A stretch of DNA of 8,398 nt from NCBI GenBank assembly GCA_003506895.1, contig DNXO01000024.1, positions 12,377-20,774 on the forward strand, read 5' to 3'. This DNA comes from Acetobacteraceae bacterium (GTDB lineage Bacteria > Pseudomonadota > Alphaproteobacteria > Acetobacterales > Acetobacteraceae). Positions 6,461 to 8,398 of the stretch are shown here, one piece after another; the stretch's first letter is position 1; every line of letters starts with the position of its first letter. The notes under the pieces were generated by a model. That model was not told the origin of the DNA. It saw only the letters and a program-made list of their open reading frames with translations, and did no database searches. The position numbers and the translations under genes were made by a program.

Positions 6461-7192
6461 CTATGACATCATCCGCTGCCAAGCCAGCGTCAGCAGCAAC
6501 CCAGCGTTCAACACCATCAATACCGGCGCGGCGGCCGTAACGCCGCGGTTCCAACGCCGCCCCGCGGCCTGTCCGGCGACCCCGATCACCATCAGCACCG
6601 GCGTCGTGCCCAATCCGAACATCAGCATCGCCGCCGCCCCCATATCCGGCCTTCCCGACGCCGCCGCGGCGGCCAGCGCGGCATAGAGGAACCCGCAGGG
6701 CAGAAAGCCCAGCGCGATCCCAAACAGGTATTCGCCAAGGAACGATCCGCGCCCGATCCGCCTCGTCACGGACCCAATCATTTTGCCCAGGGACCGACGC
6801 ATCGGGTCGTGCATCGGCATAAGCCGACCCAGCGCATGACTCAGGAACACCAGTGCGGCGATTGTCAGCAGCGCGGCCGAAAGGGCATTGAACCATGGCA
6901 ACCGGCCGAACATGACGGCTGCCGCCACGCCCAGCCCCGCGTATGTCGTCAAACGACCCAGGTGATACGGCACCAGCAGCCCATTGCGGGCGCGTTGCCA
7001 CTCACACAGCCGACCTGTCGGCAGCCGAACCATCCGCTCCGACATCTGGCCCAGCACGAAAGCGCCGCACATCGGGCCGCAATGCACAACGCTGCCGGCC
7101 AGCCCGGCCGCGAAAAGCCCGAACAGCAGCCCGCCGCGTAAGGCAGTGTCGGACGTGCATAAGGCACCGACCCAATGAAGACTCTCCAGCAT
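6461..7192 (-). CDS. TauE/SafE family (UreH/DsbD_2-like) membrane protein, cbb3 oxidase-associated
   Basis: A polytopic inner-membrane protein of 243 residues with about six hydrophobic segments. The hallmarks of the subgroup annotated as sulfite exporter TauE/SafE or UreH-like are present: HCGPMCG at residues 37-43 at the end of the first helix, YHLGRLTTYAGLG at 76-88, and GFLPCGFLYAAL with Cys166 at 163-174. Paired Cys/His motifs of this kind recall DsbD/CcdA-type thiol or metal-handling proteins, and members are often encoded beside ccoNOQP/ccoGHIS. I start at the ATG at 7192, because the longer frame would begin at a TTG (7240) lying inside the FNR-type box. A weak GACAGG precedes 7192. 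It is divergent from the ccoN operon, so a role in oxidase maturation, for example copper supply or redox, is plausible. The transported substrate is unknown and sulfite export is not supported by anything here. Confidence 0.82.
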   Translation of the reverse strand: MLESLHWVGALCTSDTALRGGLLFGLFAAGLAGSVVHCGPMCGAFVLGQMSERMVRLPTGRLCEWQRARNGLLVPYHLGRLTTYAGLGVAAAVMFGRLPWFNALSAALLTIAALVFLSHALGRLMPMHDPMRRSLGKMIGSVTRRIGRGSFLGEYLFGIALGFLPCGFLYAALAAAAASGRPDMGAAAMLMFGLGTTPVLMVIGVAGQAAGRRWNRGVTAAAPVLMVLNAGLLLTLAWQRMMS

Positions 7193-7226
7193 CCTGTCGC
7201 AGTGGCCTACACGATGCTGCACCGCA

Positions 7227-7240
7227 TTGACGTGGATCAA
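7227..7240 (+). promoter_or_regulatory. FNR/FnrL-type operator upstream of the cbb3 oxidase operon
   Basis: TTGACGTGGATCAA is TTGAC-N4-ATCAA, one half-site mismatch from the FNR consensus TTGAT-N4-ATCAA. Its reverse complement TTGATCCACGTCAA differs by one base from the box before ompW. cbb3 oxidase operons are classic FNR/FnrL/Anr targets, so position and sequence agree. It ends 54 bp before the start of the small membrane protein gene. Confidence 0.75.
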
Positions 7241-7281
7241 TGTTAATCCGCCGCCGCAACGCCAGTGTGCCGCGCCCGCCC

Positions 7282-7289
7282 AGGAGAGG
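7282..7289 (+). promoter_or_regulatory. Ribosome binding site deciding the start of the 72-residue gene
   Basis: AGGAGAGG lies five bases before the ATG at 7295. An in-frame GTG at 7265 would put this site inside the coding region and add an Arg- and Cys-containing leader, so the ATG is preferred. Confidence 0.75.
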
Positions 7290-7294
7290 TGCAG

Positions 7295-7513
7295 ATGGAA
7301 AACAACGTGAGTGACCTTGTTGTGGGGCTGATGATGGCCGTTTTCGGCCTCGTTGGCCTTTTTCTTGTCGCCGGCGCCGCCGATGCCGAGATGTATATTT
7401 TTGGAATCGCGTTAAGCGGTTTCGCGATCCTGTTCGATCTTGGCCTGATCAAGCGCTACCACGACCGGCGCGATGAAGCGCGGGCCGCTGCGAGGGGTAA
7501 TACCCATGTCTGA
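7295..7513 (+). CDS. Small two-helix membrane protein preceding ccoN, function unknown
   Basis: A 72-residue protein that I do not recognise as a named family. It has a short polar N-terminus (MENNVSD), a first hydrophobic helix at about residues 8-28, a tight turn containing Asp30, Glu32 and Met33, and a second helix at about 34-52. A strongly charged tail follows (KRYHDRRDEARAAAR), which should lie in the cytoplasm by the positive-inside rule, with the N-terminus on the same side. The gene has a strong ribosome site, is the first gene after the FNR-type box, and overlaps ccoN by 8 bp, so it is probably coexpressed with the oxidase. It could be an accessory or assembly subunit. It does not resemble CcoQ or CcoS, which are single-helix proteins encoded elsewhere in such clusters. 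Length and context make it a real gene; function is inference only. Confidence 0.8.
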   Translation: MENNVSDLVVGLMMAVFGLVGLFLVAGAADAEMYIFGIALSGFAILFDLGLIKRYHDRRDEARAAARGNTHV

Positions 7514-8398
7514 TCATGCTCTGACCGAACGGCCGGTCGTTTACAACGACGCGGTGGTCAAGAAATTCGTCGTCGCCTCGCTGTTCTGGGCCATCGTCGC
7601 GTTTCTGGTCGGCTGCTACATCGCCGCCGAACTGACCTGGCCCACACTCAATCTCGGGCTGTCGTTCACCAATTTCGGCCGCCTGCGCCCAGTCCACACC
7701 TCCGCCGCCATCTTCGCCTTCGGTGGTTCCGCGCTTTTGGGCACGTCGTTCTACGTGGTCCAGCGCACCTGCCGCGCCCGGCTGTTCGGCGGCGAGGCTT
7801 TGGCGAGCTTCGTCTTCTGGGGCTACCAGTTCTTCATCGTCATGGCTGCGCTCAGTTACGTGATGGGCTTCAGCCAGAGCAAGGAATACGCCGAACCGGA
7901 GTGGCATCTGGACCTGTGGCTGACGATCGTCTGGGTCTGCTACCTGCTGATCTTCCTTGGAACGATCATGAAGCGGTCGGAACCGCATATCTACGTCGCC
8001 AACTGGTTCTACCTGGCGTTCATCATCACCATCGCGGTGCTGCATATCGTCAACAACGCCGCTATCCCGATTTCCTTCTACAGCGCCAAAAGCTACTCGG
8101 CTTACGCTGGCGTGCAGGATGCGCTGGTGCAGTGGTGGTATGGCCACAACGCGGTCGGATTCTTCCTGACGGCGGGCTTCCTGGGTATGATGTACTACTT
8201 CATTCCCAAAGCGGCCGGCCGCCCAGTCTATTCCTACCGACTGTCGATCGTCCACTTCTGGACACTGATCTTCATTTACATCTGGGCCGGACCGCACCAT
8301 CTGCACTGGACCGCCCTGCCCGACTGGACCCAGACGCTGGGCATGGCGTTCTCCATCATGCTGTGGATGCCCTCCTGGGGCGGCATGATCAACGGCAT
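7506..8398 (+). CDS. ccoN: cbb3-type cytochrome c oxidase subunit I, N-terminal 297 residues
   Basis: Catalytic subunit of the high-affinity cbb3 heme-copper oxidase in the inner membrane, reducing O2 to water under low oxygen. The frame is open to the window edge, covering about 60 percent of the usual length of about 475-540. His64 in GRLRPVHTSAAIFAFGG is a low-spin heme b ligand. His214 in WWYGHNAVGFF is the first CuB ligand, and His264-His265 in WAGPHHLHW are the other two. Tyr258, six residues before that pair, is the tyrosine that crosslinks to the CuB histidine in cbb3 oxidases; the spacing matches the Pseudomonas stutzeri enzyme (207, 251, 257, 258). The start ATG lies 8 bp inside the preceding small gene, with GAGGGGT at 7492-7498 as ribosome site. 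ccoO, ccoQ and ccoP would be expected just past the window. All catalytic residues visible so far are intact. Confidence 0.96.
   Translation, partial: MSDHALTERPVVYNDAVVKKFVVASLFWAIVAFLVGCYIAAELTWPTLNLGLSFTNFGRLRPVHTSAAIFAFGGSALLGTSFYVVQRTCRARLFGGEALASFVFWGYQFFIVMAALSYVMGFSQSKEYAEPEWHLDLWLTIVWVCYLLIFLGTIMKRSEPHIYVANWFYLAFIITIAVLHIVNNAAIPISFYSAKSYSAYAGVQDALVQWWYGHNAVGFFLTAGFLGMMYYFIPKAAGRPVYSYRLSIVHFWTLIFIYIWAGPHHLHWTALPDWTQTLGMAFSIMLWMPSWGGMING

Larger units (their letters stand above)
7193..7294. promoter_or_regulatory. Divergent promoter region between the TauE/SafE-like gene and the ccoN operon
   Basis: About 100 bp separates the two divergent starts and contains a single FNR-type box. 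Counting 41.5 bp from the box centre puts a + strand start of transcription near 7275, leaving a leader of about 20 nt with the AGGAGAGG ribosome site in it. The same count on the - strand would land on the 7192 ATG itself, so the box fits the + strand genes better. No convincing -10 hexamer is visible on either strand. Confidence 0.45.

Noticed and set aside
6333..7001. 222-codon minus-strand frame overlapping the TauE/SafE-like gene
   Set aside because: It runs through both terminator hairpins and lacks membrane helices, while the alternative frame holds all family motifs.
7449..8306. 285-codon minus-strand frame opposite ccoN
   Set aside because: The + strand carries ccoN with all heme and copper ligands. 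The antisense product is a charged, low-information sequence.
1..8398. CRISPR arrays, tRNA or rRNA genes, insertion sequences, attachment sites
   Set aside because: No regularly spaced repeats, no cloverleaf or rRNA sequence, and no paired terminal repeats with a transposase were seen on either strand.

Overview
The window is dense, GC-rich bacterial DNA, most likely from an alphaproteobacterium. The best evidence is the CcoN fragment at the right end, whose helix and motif wording I recognise as alphaproteobacterial, together with FNR/FnrL-type operator sites. An Acetobacteraceae or Rhodospirillales-like source is a guess from overall style and cannot be proven from this window.

Left block (1-5064, + strand): the distal part of a multidrug efflux operon. 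It holds the 3' end of an MdtB-like RND permease, a complete MdtC-like RND permease and a NodT-family outer-membrane lipoprotein channel. The genes overlap by 4 bp (ATGA) and 1 bp (TAATG), so they are probably cotranscribed and translationally coupled. A membrane-fusion protein (MdtA-like) would be expected upstream of the window. The MdtC-like protein carries an unusual Ala/Thr/Ser-rich insert of about 60 residues in its second periplasmic domain.

Middle (5065-5621): no intact gene. The first 350 bases are the remains of a SgcJ/EcaC-type DUF4440 (SnoaL-like fold) gene. It lacks its N-terminus and is broken by at least one clear frameshift and a Trp-to-amber stop. After it comes the control region of ompW, with an FNR-type box at 5506-5519.

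Right block (5622-8398): ompW (+) ends in a convergent region with two strong hairpins, 6347-6386 and 6397-6434. Facing it on the - strand is a TauE/SafE (UreH/DsbD_2-like) membrane protein with HCxxMCG and PCG motifs, of the kind found near cytochrome oxidase maturation genes. A divergent intergenic region with a second FNR-type box (7227-7240, one mismatch to the first) leads on the + strand to a 72-residue two-helix membrane protein. This overlaps by 8 bp the start of ccoN, the catalytic subunit of the cbb3-type high-affinity terminal oxidase, which runs off the right edge.

Together the right block looks like a low-oxygen module. An FNR/FnrL-type regulator would control ompW and the cbb3 oxidase operon, and the divergent membrane protein plausibly helps oxidase maturation or metal handling. 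I found no mobile element, CRISPR array, tRNA or rRNA. The least-described items are the 72-residue protein in front of ccoN, the MdtC insert, and the decayed DUF4440 gene between the two blocks.
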